DNA of 64,000 nucleotides, taken from assembly GCA_022844135.1 (NCBI GenBank), contig JALHMG010000015.1:37157-101156 (forward strand), read 5' to 3'. The number at the start of each line of letters is the position of its first letter. Within the stretch, counting starts at the first letter, position 1. The notes beneath the pieces were generated by a model. The model saw only the letters and a list, made by a program, of their open reading frames with translations, ran no database searches and was not told where the DNA came from. This stretch comes from Lysobacterales bacterium. Its GTDB lineage: Bacteria > Pseudomonadota > Gammaproteobacteria > Xanthomonadales > SZUA-5. This document shows, one piece after another, positions 17,439 through 26,452 of this stretch. A program made the translations under genes and the position numbers.

Positions 17439-18452
17439 TTACTTGCTCCGTTTGACTGATTGGGCGGCAGCTTTGGCTGCAGGCTTGGCTTGGGCCTTGG
17501 CTTTGGCAGGCCCTTTGCTCGCTGGCGATGTCGCTGCGGACTTGTCCGGTGTCGAGGTCTTGGCCGACGAAGCGCGCTCCGCTGTAGCGCTGCGGGGTGC
17601 GCCCTCTTCCAATGCCGCCACGCGCCGGCGCAACTCGTGCAGGCGCTGATGTACGGTATCCAGTTCGCTGCGTCCTGGCATGCCGAAGGCGGCCGCCTGA
17701 CGCTCGACATCGGCCTGCACCAACTGGCGCACGCGCATCTGCGCGTTGACCATCGCGCCGTAGATTTCGCGGAACTCGTCCGACAACGCCACTTCCGCAT
17801 ACCCTTCTTCGGCAGCATCGATGTAGACGTCGTACAACGCCCGCAGACTGCCGATTTCGCGGCCCGGCTCACTGCGTTCTGCCAATTTCGACTCGAAGCG
17901 ATCCAGGCCCAACCGCGAAGCCTTCAGCATCAGCGCGTTGTACCGGTTGTTCTGCTCTTGGTAGTTCGCCACCGCGAGCACCAAGGCTTGAGCACGCTCT
18001 TGCGATTCGCGCGCATAACCGAAGGCTGGCAGCGAAAACAGTGTCTGGAATTCATGTTTTGCCGGCGTCACTTGCTTCTGCCACTCGGCGAACAAAGATT
18101 CAAAACCTTTGGCGCCCTCGTGATTGAGCGACCGCAGCGCATCGAGCACCGGATTCCCGGCAGGTGCGAGCGTCGCAAAGCCTTGCTCGACCGCTTTGCG
18201 GATCGCTGCGGGCGAAAAGTTGTCCGATGCGCTGCCCCCCATTTGTCCAAGCACACCCTGCATGAACTCGGCAAACTGCTTAGCCCCGCCGACCAGCTTC
18301 TCCACAGCATCATTGCCCGCATTGTTGCCCGCGATCAGGCGCTGCCAGGCTTCCATGCTGTCGCCAACGCCAGCGCCGCGCGCTGCCTCCATCCATCCCT
18401 TCATGAGCTGCTGCTGCATCTCTTGCCAATCCGGCAAAGCGTTCTGCGCCAC
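17439..18452 (-). CDS. phaE: Class III PHA synthase subunit PhaE
   Basis: Non-catalytic partner required for activity of class III PhaC. The protein has 337 residues, mostly helical, without cysteines. It begins MAQNALPDWQEMQQQLMKGW. The central DALRSLNHEGAKGFESLFAEWQKQV and the YIDAAEEGYAEVALSDEFREIYG region match the PhaE family, and VHQRLHELRRRVAALE is a short coiled coil near residue 270. The last 55 residues are an Ala/Lys/Ser/Pro-rich basic tail that resembles PhaF-type DNA-binding or granule-associated tails. The tail's function is inferred only from composition. Confidence 0.93.
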   Translation of the reverse strand: MAQNALPDWQEMQQQLMKGWMEAARGAGVGDSMEAWQRLIAGNNAGNDAVEKLVGGAKQFAEFMQGVLGQMGGSASDNFSPAAIRKAVEQGFATLAPAGNPVLDALRSLNHEGAKGFESLFAEWQKQVTPAKHEFQTLFSLPAFGYARESQERAQALVLAVANYQEQNNRYNALMLKASRLGLDRFESKLAERSEPGREIGSLRALYDVYIDAAEEGYAEVALSDEFREIYGAMVNAQMRVRQLVQADVERQAAAFGMPGRSELDTVHQRLHELRRRVAALEEGAPRSATAERASSAKTSTPDKSAATSPASKGPAKAKAQAKPAAKAAAQSVKRSK

Positions 18453-18537
18453 GATATGCGTCCGGTAGTTAGGTTGGCGAGGATGCTACGCTATTGAAGC
18501 GGCACGATTTATTCAGTAACAGTTGCAAGGGTACGAG

Positions 18538-18622
18538 CTCTCCATTGATCAAACGCTGTGCTTGATCAAAGTGCGAACCATCCAAGGTTCGCGCCAGCAG
18601 GCTGTTTCTCGATAGCCTGCTG
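18538..18622. repeat. Mosaic of three hairpin repeat units between phaE and dapE
   Basis: Three consecutive palindromes: TTGATCAA (18545-18552) with TTGATCAA (18562-18569); GCGAACC (18573-18579) with GGTTCGC (18586-18592); CAGCAGGCT (18595-18603) with AGCCTGCTG (18614-18622). The first two, in the same order and with the same lead CTCTCCATTGATCAAAC, recur at 63824-63883. The remaining gap (18453-18537, 18623-18634) shows no gene. Confidence 0.8.
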
Positions 18623-18634
18623 ACACGGTGGGAC

Positions 18635-19765
18635 TCAACGGTTCGCCAGCAATTGCTCAATGACACGACCGTAGGTCCGCGCCAGCGGCTCCAAATCGGC
18701 CACGGCGACATGCTCATCGATTTTGTGAATGCTGGCGTTCACCGGCCCCAGCTCGACAACTTCCGCGCCGGTCGGCGCGATAAAGCGACCGTCGGAGGTA
18801 CCGCCGCCGGTATCGAGTACTGTGGTGACGCCAAGTTCCTCGGCGATTGCCGTTTGCACAGCTCCGATCAGGCGCGTGCGTTCGGTCAAAAACGGTGCGC
18901 TGGAGACGCGAAAACGCAACTCGTACTCCAAACCGTGGGCGTTCAAAACCGCTTCTACCTGCGCACGCAAACTGCCCTCAGTGCTCGCTGTGCCGTAGCG
19001 AAAATTGAAGCTCACAAAAAGCTCGCCGGGAATCACGTTGTTGGCGCCAGTACCGGCCTTAACTTCGTAGATCTGGAACGAAGTTGGCGGGAAATGCAAA
19101 TTGCCTGCGTCGAAGCGCGTGGCCGCCAGCGCGGCCAAGGCCGGTGCGGCCTGATGGATGGGGTTTCGCGCCAGCTCCGGATACGCAACGTGACCCTGAA
19201 TGCCCTTCACCGTCAAATAGCCATGCATCGAACCTCGTCGGCCGATGCGCACGCGATCGCCCAAACGCGTCGACGACGATGGCTCGCCGATGAGCGCGTA
19301 ATCGATGGCGATGCCGCGCTCCTTGAGCCACGGCATGACCGCTTGAATCCCGTCGCGCGCCGGACCTTCTTCATCGCTCGTGAGCAGTAGCGCCAGTGTC
19401 CCCGGGTGCGCCGGGTGTGCCGCTACAAAAGCTTCGACTGCACAGACCATCGCCGCAATCGAGGCCTTCATGTCTGCGGCACCGCGGCCGTACAACAGGC
19501 CATCGCGTACCGTTGGTTCGAACGGTGGCTGCGACCATTGATCGAGCGGTCCAGGTGGCACCACATCGGTGTGGCCGACGAGCGCCAGCACCGGGGCACC
19601 GCTGCCGCGCGCGATCCAAAGATTGTCCGTGTCGCCGAAGCGCAAGTGATCGGCACGGAAACCGCACGCCGCCAGGCGCTCGGCAACGAGCGCCTGGCAG
19701 CCGGCATCGTCCGGTGTGACCGAGACGCGCGCTATCAGCGCTTCGGTGAGTGCCTGCACTGTCAT
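18635..19765 (-). CDS. dapE: Succinyl-diaminopimelate desuccinylase
   Basis: Di-zinc M20 hydrolase that releases LL-diaminopimelate in the lysine and peptidoglycan-precursor pathway. The protein has 376 residues, as in E. coli. Motifs: [16 protein letters not shown] with the first zinc His and catalytic Asp near residue 68, [14 protein letters not shown] near 98, [10 protein letters not shown] with the catalytic Glu pair near 133, [23 protein letters not shown] near 180, and the C-terminal [14 protein letters not shown] with the last zinc His. It lies 3 bp downstream of dapD, so two successive-phase DAP enzymes are co-expressed. Confidence 0.97.
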   Translation of the reverse strand: MTVQALTEALIARVSVTPDDAGCQALVAERLAACGFRADHLRFGDTDNLWIARGSGAPVLALVGHTDVVPPGPLDQWSQPPFEPTVRDGLLYGRGAADMKASIAAMVCAVEAFVAAHPAHPGTLALLLTSDEEGPARDGIQAVMPWLKERGIAIDYALIGEPSSSTRLGDRVRIGRRGSMHGYLTVKGIQGHVAYPELARNPIHQAAPALAALAATRFDAGNLHFPPTSFQIYEVKAGTGANNVIPGELFVSFNFRYGTASTEGSLRAQVEAVLNAHGLEYELRFRVSSAPFLTERTRLIGAVQTAIAEELGVTTVLDTGGGTSDGRFIAPTGAEVVELGPVNASIHKIDEHVAVADLEPLARTYGRVIEQLLANR

Positions 19766-19768
19766 CGG

Positions 19769-20587
19769 TCAGCTCCTCAACAACTCGTTGATGCTGGTCT
19801 TGGAGCGCGTCTTGGCATCGACCTTCTTGACGATGATTGCCGCGTACAAGCTGTGCGAGCCGTCCGCGGCTGGCAAGCTGCCAGACACGACCACGGAGCC
19901 GGCCGGCACCCGACCATAGCTGACCTGGCCGGTTGCGCGATCGTAGATGCGCGTACTCTGGCCGAGGTAGACGCCCATGCCGACGACACTGCCCTGCTCA
20001 ACGATCACGCCTTCGACTACCTCCGAGCGCGCACCGATAAAGCAGTCGTCTTCGATGATCGTCGGCGCTGCCTGCAGCGGCTCCAACACCCCGCCAATTC
20101 CCACGCCGCCCGAGATATGCACGTTGCGTCCGATCTGCGCGCAGGAACCTACCGTCGCCCAGGTGTCGACCATGGTCCCCGCCCCTACATGGGCACCGAT
20201 ATTGACAAAACTCGGCATCAGCACCACGTCCTTGCCGATGTGCGCACCTTCGCGCACCACAGCGCCGGGCACCACTCTTGCACCCACGGCTTCGAACGCT
20301 GCTGTATCGGCATCGGCAAACCGCAGCGCCACCTTGTCGAAATAGGCTGCGGGCTGAGCTGCGATTGGGGCGCTGGCGGTGATCTTGAAGTGCAACAGCA
20401 CCGCCTTCTTGATCCATTCATTGACCTGCCAACCCTGCGCGGCGGGCTCTGCAACGCGACGCTCGCCTGATTCCACGCAACGGAGTACGTCATTGATCGC
20501 CGCACGCAGTTCCGCTGGCGCATTTTGTGGCGATAGCTCGTTGCGGCGCTCGAAGGCGGTTTCGATCAGAGATTGCAATGACGACAT
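19769..20587 (-). CDS. dapD: Tetrahydrodipicolinate N-succinyltransferase
   Basis: Transfers succinyl from succinyl-CoA to tetrahydrodipicolinate, the entry step of the succinylase DAP branch. The protein has 272 residues (E. coli 274). After an N-terminal helical domain (1-100) comes a left-handed beta-helix of hexapeptide repeats: [63 protein letters not shown]. Start is ATG 20587 (MSSLQSLIE). An 18-residue extension upstream is rich in Arg and Ser and is not family-like. Confidence 0.97.
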   Translation of the reverse strand: MSSLQSLIETAFERRNELSPQNAPAELRAAINDVLRCVESGERRVAEPAAQGWQVNEWIKKAVLLHFKITASAPIAAQPAAYFDKVALRFADADTAAFEAVGARVVPGAVVREGAHIGKDVVLMPSFVNIGAHVGAGTMVDTWATVGSCAQIGRNVHISGGVGIGGVLEPLQAAPTIIEDDCFIGARSEVVEGVIVEQGSVVGMGVYLGQSTRIYDRATGQVSYGRVPAGSVVVSGSLPAADGSHSLYAAIIVKKVDAKTRSKTSINELLRS

Positions 20588-20759
20588 GCGGGTTTGATTC
20601 TGAGCTTTCCTGGATGAGCGACTATAGCGAGCTTGCCTCATCGCGTTTTTGCTTATCGGTTCTTGGAACTCGGACCTCGTGCGTGTCGCCCATCTGCTTT
20701 ACTCCCATCTTCACCAATCGACAGCCTATAGTTCAAGCAACTCGCCTGCTCAGCGCGCA

Positions 20760-23249
20760 ATGCCCGTTAACGTCGATCAGACCAGCGCCTACCCCAAGCC
20801 GCAAACTCTTCTGGAGGACTGGCCGCAGATCGCCAGCAGCGCTGACTGGGAGCCGGGGCAGCAGCTAGGGCCGTATGTGCTCAAGCAGCGCCTCGGTAAG
20901 GGCGGCATGGGCGTGGTTTGGCTGGCCGAACAACTGTCGCCGCTGAAGCGTTATGTCGCCATCAAATTGATGCCGCACGAGCAGCGTTCGGCGATTGCCG
21001 AGGCCTATTTCGAAATCGAACGCCAGGCACTCGCGCAGTTATCCCATCGCGCCATCGCGCAGATCTACGATGCCGGCCGCCTGCCCGATGGTGCGCTGTT
21101 TTTTGCTATGGAGTATGTGCCGGGCACGCCGCTCGATCAGTACCAGCGCGAGCATCCGCTCAGGTACTCGCAACTTGCCAAACTATTCGTGCAGATCGCC
21201 TCAGGTGTGCAGCATGCGCACCAGCGGGGCTTGATCCACCGCGATTTGAAGCCGCTGAACGTGCTGGTGCACGAGGCAGACGGCGAGGCGTTGCCGAAGA
21301 TCATCGATTTCGGTATCGCCATGGGCTCGACGCCCGGCGCGGCGATGAAGATCGACCAGACGCGTTCGGTAGGCACGCCCGCATATATGTCCCCCGAGCA
21401 AAAGCGCCCTAACGATCTTGGCATCGACGCGCGCACCGACATTTACGCGCTCGGCATGATGCTCGCCGAAAGCCTGGCACGCTGCGGTGGGCTCAACACC
21501 GAAACCGGCGCCATCGACAGCACGGTCTTCGCCAACGCTGTGCACAAACGCCTGGGGCGCGCCACCGAGCGCGGCATCGACTCGGGCTTCGTCGACAAGT
21601 CGCTGATGGCGGCGCCCAGAGAGTTGCTCGCCATTGCAGCCAAGGCGCTCGCGCCGGATCGCGATGCGCGATACGACAGCGCCTCTGGCTTCGCCGACGA
21701 CCTCACCCGGTGGCTGCAGCGTCGACCCGTCGCGGCTTACAGCCAGTCGCACGGCTATGTCTTCGCCTGCCTGGTGCGTCGCAACCGTATCGCGACAGTT
21801 GCCATCACTTTGATCGCGTCCGCCATCCTTGGCGGCACATTGCTTGCGCTGCACGGCATGCGCCAGGCTCAAGTTGCGCAGGCGCTGGCCGAGCAACGCC
21901 GCAATGATGCGGAACGCTTGATTCAGTACATGCTTGGCGATTTTGCGGACAAGTTGCGGCCGATTGGTCGCTTGGAATTGCTGGATGGCGTGAGTAGTGA
22001 AGCGCTCAGCTACTTGAGCAACAACGCGCCGAGCGACGAACCCAGCGCGCTGATTCGCGCCCGCGCGCTGCGCACTCTGGGCGAAGTGCAAGCCACTCGA
22101 CAGCAATTCGACGAAGCGGAGAAGACGCTTCAGCAGGCGGCGCTTTTGCTAGATCCCTGGAGGCTTACTCCGACCGATCCGGAAGTGCATTTCGAAGCCG
22201 GGAACATTTCTTTCTGGCTCGGCAATATCAGTTTCCGCCGCGCAGAGTTGGCGTCGACCGAGAGACACTGGAGGTCGTACCTCGACCAAGCACGTCAGTT
22301 CGCAATGCGCCACAGCGACGTGTCGCGCGGACAACTGGAAATTTCCTACGCGCTAAGCAATCTAGGCACACTGGCGGATCGCAGTGACGATCTTGGAAAG
22401 GCTATCGATTACTTCAGGCAATCACTGGACATTAAGCGCGGACTGGTGACCAATTCTGGCGATGCGAGGGTGCTGGATGTTGCCAGCTCGCTGGCCTGGA
22501 TCGGGTCGATCAAACTTGAACTAGTCGACGTCTCTGGCGCGTGGGACGACACGGTCGAAGCGTTGGGACTCTTGGCTGGATTCGGCGACAAGGACCACGC
22601 TCTTCGGCGTCAGAAGGAGATCAACTTCCGGGTACTCCTGGCGACACAAGCAATCGACCTCGGCATGTACCAAGTTGCATCGCAAGAACTCAAGAGAGCG
22701 CTGGTCTTGGCCGAGGCAGACGTTGCAGTGGATGCGACTCAGCCCAGGCGCAGAGCGATTCTTTTTCGCATCTCTCTTGAACAGGTTCGCAGCCTGCCGC
22801 CGGGCTCAAGGCAGGCTCGTTTGGAGTATCAGCGTGCAAAGGGACGAATTTCTGACTATGGCACCCAAGGATTCAGCGAGACAGATCTCCAAGACCTTGA
22901 TGCTCTAGACCTGGTAGCACAGTGGCACGCCCATGCGTCGTTGGGCGGCAACCCAATCGAATTGTTGAAGGCGTTCGCGGCAGCGCCGGAAATCAATTCG
23001 AGTCAGGTCGCTCGCGCGCTAGCGATAGCTTCGATCGCAATCCAATCATCATCCGATGCCAAAGCTGTTGAGGTGCTCGTCGATGCGTTGGTCGCCAAGT
23101 TACCCGAGACACGACGCAAAAGCCTGCGATTTCAGATCGCAACAGCGGCATACTTGAACTCGATTCGATCGGAAGCCGCTTCGAAAGCTCTGATCGACAT
23201 CGAAACGATCCGAACATCCTTTAAGCCTAAAACGGGGGCACAATCGTGA
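20760..23249 (+). CDS. Transmembrane Ser/Thr protein kinase with TPR-like C-terminal region
   Basis: An 829-residue eukaryotic-type kinase. Kinase domain about 37-315: glycine loop LGKGGMGVVWLAEQ, ATP lysine in YVAIKL (about 69), catalytic loop HRDLKPLNVLV (Asp about 162), DFG in IIDFGIAMG (about 183), and activation/P+1 region VGTPAYMSPEQ. A single membrane segment lies near 343-365 (IATVAITLIASAILGGTLLAL). The outer part (380-829) is helical with TPR-like repeats, for example RARALRTLGEVQATRQQFDEA and LSNLGTLADRSDDLGKAIDYF. This form is common in Xanthomonadales. Start ATG 20760 is preferred over an in-frame upstream codon that would add an unusual leader. The stop overlaps the next gene's GTG. 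Targets are unknown. Confidence 0.9.
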   Translation: MPVNVDQTSAYPKPQTLLEDWPQIASSADWEPGQQLGPYVLKQRLGKGGMGVVWLAEQLSPLKRYVAIKLMPHEQRSAIAEAYFEIERQALAQLSHRAIAQIYDAGRLPDGALFFAMEYVPGTPLDQYQREHPLRYSQLAKLFVQIASGVQHAHQRGLIHRDLKPLNVLVHEADGEALPKIIDFGIAMGSTPGAAMKIDQTRSVGTPAYMSPEQKRPNDLGIDARTDIYALGMMLAESLARCGGLNTETGAIDSTVFANAVHKRLGRATERGIDSGFVDKSLMAAPRELLAIAAKALAPDRDARYDSASGFADDLTRWLQRRPVAAYSQSHGYVFACLVRRNRIATVAITLIASAILGGTLLALHGMRQAQVAQALAEQRRNDAERLIQYMLGDFADKLRPIGRLELLDGVSSEALSYLSNNAPSDEPSALIRARALRTLGEVQATRQQFDEAEKTLQQAALLLDPWRLTPTDPEVHFEAGNISFWLGNISFRRAELASTERHWRSYLDQARQFAMRHSDVSRGQLEISYALSNLGTLADRSDDLGKAIDYFRQSLDIKRGLVTNSGDARVLDVASSLAWIGSIKLELVDVSGAWDDTVEALGLLAGFGDKDHALRRQKEINFRVLLATQAIDLGMYQVASQELKRALVLAEADVAVDATQPRRRAILFRISLEQVRSLPPGSRQARLEYQRAKGRISDYGTQGFSETDLQDLDALDLVAQWHAHASLGGNPIELLKAFAAAPEINSSQVARALAIASIAIQSSSDAKAVEVLVDALVAKLPETRRKSLRFQIATAAYLNSIRSEAASKALIDIETIRTSFKPKTGAQS

Positions 23250-23593
23250 CGGTCAATGTATCTGTAACTATCACCGGTAGCTATCCCAACTACGTCGTTG
23301 CCTTTAGCGATGGCGGAACTGAGGTGGTTCCATACGGGCAGACTCAAATTATCAACTACACTTTTGCACCAGGAACCACTGGGTTTACATTCGATGGTGT
23401 TGACGATCTGACCAAGGATCCGTCGAAAAGCGAGGACTTTCTTACTTATGGCCAGACGCCGTCACAGTTAACGGTCGAAGTCGTCAACTGCGATCCGCAG
23501 GAGACGCATTTCGACTATCGCGTAGGATTTCTGGATTCCCAAGGCCGAAAGTTCGACAGCGCCGATCCGGAAGTCATTTGCGAGCCAGAATAA
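23246..23593 (+). CDS. Small beta-rich hypothetical protein A, coupled to the kinase
   Basis: A 115-residue protein that I do not recognise. It starts with GTG overlapping the kinase stop (GTGA), so it is almost certainly co-translated with the kinase. It alternates short hydrophobic stretches (VSVTITGSYPNYVVAFSDGG, QLTVEVVNCDP, HFDYRVGFLDSQGRKF), as expected of a beta-sandwich. There is no signal peptide or membrane segment. It ends ADPEVICEPE, a tail shared with protein B at 23804-24034 (CDPAVEFEPE). A possible role as kinase substrate or modulator is inferred only from the coupling. Confidence 0.7.
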   Translation: MTVNVSVTITGSYPNYVVAFSDGGTEVVPYGQTQIINYTFAPGTTGFTFDGVDDLTKDPSKSEDFLTYGQTPSQLTVEVVNCDPQETHFDYRVGFLDSQGRKFDSADPEVICEPE

Positions 23594-23633
23594 ATTCTGC
23601 GCCCGCTTGCTTAGCCAACCAGGTTGACGAATC

Positions 23634-23807
23634 TTGCGTATCGTCGATGGCGGTTCCTGGACCGCCATCGGCGTTGTGGACGGTCCAGACGCTGTCGAAT
23701 CGGTACGACAGCTGACCGTATTCCCGCCCGCAGTTGACCGCCGCCCGCCCTCGGTCCCCGATGCGGCTTATGTGTGCGGGTACGATCAGGCTCGTTACTC
23801 CCCATGA
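23634..23807 (+). CDS. Possible 57-residue ORF between the two beta-rich proteins
   Basis: A TTG-initiated reading frame of 57 codons (LRIVDGGSWTAIGVVDGPDA..., ending DQARYSP). Its stop overlaps the ATG of protein B as ATGA, the arrangement used by many coupled genes here. Codon third positions are GC-rich like the neighbours, which favours coding. Against it are the TTG start, no clear ribosome-binding site and no recognisable homology. It may instead be a decayed remnant of another gene. Confidence 0.3.
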   Translation: MRIVDGGSWTAIGVVDGPDAVESVRQLTVFPPAVDRRPPSVPDAAYVCGYDQARYSP

Positions 23808-24034
23808 AGGCTGCCGGGACTTTTGAGGTTGATTCTCGATTTGTCATGCGACATCTCGAAATCATGGACGACGAACCGGGGCAAATCCTCAACGAATCAG
23901 TTCAGTCCACCAAAGCCGCCTTCACTGTGGCGAACTCGCAACCATATGAGTTCTACTTCACGGTGGTTGTTGAGGATACGATCAGAGGAAAAATGATCGA
24001 ATGCGACCCGGCGGTTGAGTTCGAGCCTGAGTAA
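23804..24034 (+). CDS. Small beta-rich hypothetical protein B, probable paralogue of protein A
   Basis: A 76-residue protein starting MKAAGTFEVDSRF. Its second half aligns by eye with the end of protein A: AAFTVANSQPYEFYFTVVVEDTIRGK with QLTVEVVNCDPQETHFDYRVGFLDSQGRK, and CDPAVEFEPE with ADPEVICEPE. It therefore looks like a shorter, diverged copy of the protein encoded just behind the kinase. No signal, membrane segment or catalytic motif is visible. The downstream gap to convergent sufS is only 44 bp. Confidence 0.6.
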   Translation: MKAAGTFEVDSRFVMRHLEIMDDEPGQILNESVQSTKAAFTVANSQPYEFYFTVVVEDTIRGKMIECDPAVEFEPE

Positions 24035-24078
24035 GTCCGACAGCAATCCCGCCGCCTGTTATCTTTCGGGGCGGCCCT

Positions 24079-25287
24079 TCAAGCGAGTTTAGCTCTCACC
24101 AGAGCAAGCGCTGCCAAAAGCTGATCGACTTCGTCGATGGTGTTGTAAAACGCCATCGACGCTCTTAGCGTCGCATTGACCCCAAAGCGCTGCATGAGCG
24201 GATGAGCGCAGTGCTGCCCGGAGCGCACGGCTACGCCCTCCAGATCGAGCAACATCGCCACATCGGTGGCATGCGCGTCTTCCAGTGTGAAACTCACCAC
24301 GGGAACCCGGTCTTTGGCGCTGCCGATCAAACGCACACCGCCGAGTCCTTTAAGGCCTTCGAGCAGACGCTGCAATAGCGCTTGTTCGTGCGTATGCAGC
24401 GCGTAGCAATCCTGCGCGGCCAGATAGTCGATGGCGGCCGCCAACCCGATGAATCCGGCGATGTTGGGCGTTCCAGCTTCGAAACGCCGCGGCGGCGGTG
24501 CGTAGATCGTCCGCTCGAAACTGACGGCATCGATCATCTCGCCGCCGCCGATCCACGGACTCATCGCATCGAGCGTCTCGTACCGCGCCCACAGCACTCC
24601 GGTACCGGTGGGCGCAAACAGCTTATGGCCGGTGAAGCAATAGAAGTCGCAGCCCAGCGCCCGAACATCGACCTTGAAATGCGGCAGTGCTTGCGAGCCA
24701 TCGACCAACAACGGCACGCCGCGCGCTTTAGTTGCGGAGGCAATTTCAGCGATCGGATTGATGGTGCCGAGCACGTTCGACACGTGCGTCACCCCGACGA
24801 GCTTCGTGTGCGGCGAGATCAGGCTCACCAGCGCTTGAACATCGAGCGTGCCGTCGTCGAAGATCGGCGCCACGACCAGCCTCGCGCCTGTCGCAGCGCA
24901 CAGCAATTGCCACGGCACGATGTTGGCGTGGTGCTCCATCGCCGTGATCAAAACTTCATCGTTCTCGCGCAGACGCGGCCGTAAATAGCTTTGCGCGACG
25001 AGATTGATCGCCATCGTGGTGCCGGAGGTCATCACGATCTCGCGCGGTGCCGCGGCGCCGATCCACGCCGCAATGCGCTCGCGCGCCCGCTCGTACATAG
25101 CCGTGGCTTCTTCGCTCAACAAATGCACAGCGCGGGCGACGTTGGCGTTGTGCTGGCAATAAAAATGGTCTACCGCATCGATCACTGCCTGCGGCTTCTG
25201 CGCCGTGTTGGCGTTATCGAAGTAGATCAGCGGCTTGCCGTTGACGGTGCGCTTGAGGATCGGAAAATCGCCACGCCAGGGGTTCAT
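24079..25287 (-). CDS. sufS: Cysteine desulfurase SufS
   Basis: PLP enzyme that takes sulfur from cysteine for Fe-S assembly. The protein has 402 residues, typical for group II (SufS/CsdA). The PLP lysine is in CFTGHKLFAPTGTGVLW (about residue 222). The catalytic cysteine is in VRSGQHCAHPLM (about 358), with the short loop of the SufS type. N-terminal YFDNANTAQKPQAV matches the family, although most members have DNAAT where this has DNANT. It is the last gene of the suf operon; no sufE, sufU or sufA gene follows before the convergent gene at 24034. Confidence 0.96.
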   Translation of the reverse strand: MNPWRGDFPILKRTVNGKPLIYFDNANTAQKPQAVIDAVDHFYCQHNANVARAVHLLSEEATAMYERARERIAAWIGAAAPREIVMTSGTTMAINLVAQSYLRPRLRENDEVLITAMEHHANIVPWQLLCAATGARLVVAPIFDDGTLDVQALVSLISPHTKLVGVTHVSNVLGTINPIAEIASATKARGVPLLVDGSQALPHFKVDVRALGCDFYCFTGHKLFAPTGTGVLWARYETLDAMSPWIGGGEMIDAVSFERTIYAPPPRRFEAGTPNIAGFIGLAAAIDYLAAQDCYALHTHEQALLQRLLEGLKGLGGVRLIGSAKDRVPVVSFTLEDAHATDVAMLLDLEGVAVRSGQHCAHPLMQRFGVNATLRASMAFYNTIDEVDQLLAALALVRAKLA

Positions 25288-25306
25288 ACATCGCCTCCGT
25301 GTGTCG

Positions 25307-26452
25307 TCATTGACCCACCTTGTCGGCTACCACCGCAGCCATCGCTTCGCGCACCATTGGATCGGTGACCGCCGAGAGCACATCGCCGCCGAAGGCCACT
25401 GTGAGCATGCGCCGCGCGTCGTCCAATGGCACGCCGCGGGATTGCAGATAGAACAGCGCTCGGTCGTCGAGCTGGCCAACGGTGGCGCCGTGCGAGCAGA
25501 CCACTTCGTCGGCTTCGATGATGAGTTCCGGCTTGGTGTCGACTTCGGCATGCGCCGATAGCAGAAGGTTCGCGGTCTTGAGATGCGCCTCGGACTGATC
25601 GGCGCCCGGGCTGACGTGGATCAAGCCGTTGAATACGCTGCGCGCGCGGCCGCTGGCGATCATGCGCCAACGCGTGTGGCTGTTGGCGCCGGCCGCGAGA
25701 TGGCGCACGGACAATTGTGTGTCCTGGTGTTGTCGGCCATTGACCACCGCAAGTCCATTGATCGATGCACTGGCGCCCTGCCCTTCGAGTCGCACATCGA
25801 GATCGTGGCGGGCGAAGCGCGCCTCGCATTCCATCGCGCAATAAGTCAAACGCGCCTCGCTCGCCAGCGCGATGTCGGTGCGCTGCACGCTGCGTGCAGC
25901 GTGGCGCTGCCAGCGTAGCCACTGCACGCTGGCACGGGCGCCGATGCGCACATCGACCCACCGGTTGACGAAGCCCGCCGGATCGCCGCCGTGCAGGTCC
26001 TCGATAAGTTGTACCTCAGCCCCAGGCGCAATGGTGACAACCACGCGTAAGGCCTGATAGCCGCTCAATGGAGCCAGCAACGACAAACGCAGCGGCGCAA
26101 CAGTTCGCGCGATATCGATGTGCACGCAGGGCGAACCATCCGCCAGCATCAGTCGTGCAAAGAAATACGCTTCGCCCGCAGCCAGCTCAGCCGGGCTCGC
26201 AGCGAGGGACACCTGCACGCCGTCAACGGATCGCCCATCGATCTGCGGGTCCACCACAAGAACATCATGCGCCGAACCTGGCCATGTGAGCGCTTCGCTG
26301 CCGTAGCGCGGCGCTGCGAAATCGAACTCACCCAACGCACGCAGGCTATAGCGCCAGGCTTCGGTTCTCGCGGTCGGCAAGCCAGCGGCCAGAACGAGCT
26401 CGGCCTGCTCGCGATCGGCTGGCGTCGCCAGATGCGCGCGAACGGCACTCAC
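25307..26452 (-). CDS. sufD: Fe-S cluster assembly protein SufD
   Basis: Forms the SufBC2D scaffold complex with SufB and SufC. The protein has 381 residues. The C-terminal half contains the conserved beta-helix and closing motifs: LIHVSPGADQSEAHLKTANL, DTKPELIIEADEVVCSHGATVGQLDDRALFYLQSRG and ARRMLTVAFGGDVL. The conserved CSHGATVG includes the His that helps bind the cluster in SufD. It sits between sufC (ATGA overlap) and sufS (19-bp gap), the standard order. Confidence 0.96.
   Translation of the reverse strand: MSAVRAHLATPADREQAELVLAAGLPTARTEAWRYSLRALGEFDFAAPRYGSEALTWPGSAHDVLVVDPQIDGRSVDGVQVSLAASPAELAAGEAYFFARLMLADGSPCVHIDIARTVAPLRLSLLAPLSGYQALRVVVTIAPGAEVQLIEDLHGGDPAGFVNRWVDVRIGARASVQWLRWQRHAARSVQRTDIALASEARLTYCAMECEARFARHDLDVRLEGQGASASINGLAVVNGRQHQDTQLSVRHLAAGANSHTRWRMIASGRARSVFNGLIHVSPGADQSEAHLKTANLLLSAHAEVDTKPELIIEADEVVCSHGATVGQLDDRALFYLQSRGVPLDDARRMLTVAFGGDVLSAVTDPMVREAMAAVVADKVGQ

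Noticed and set aside
23611..23892. 93-residue minus-strand frame between the two small beta-rich proteins
   Set aside because: Arg-rich, no start signal, and it overlaps the better-supported plus-strand protein B.
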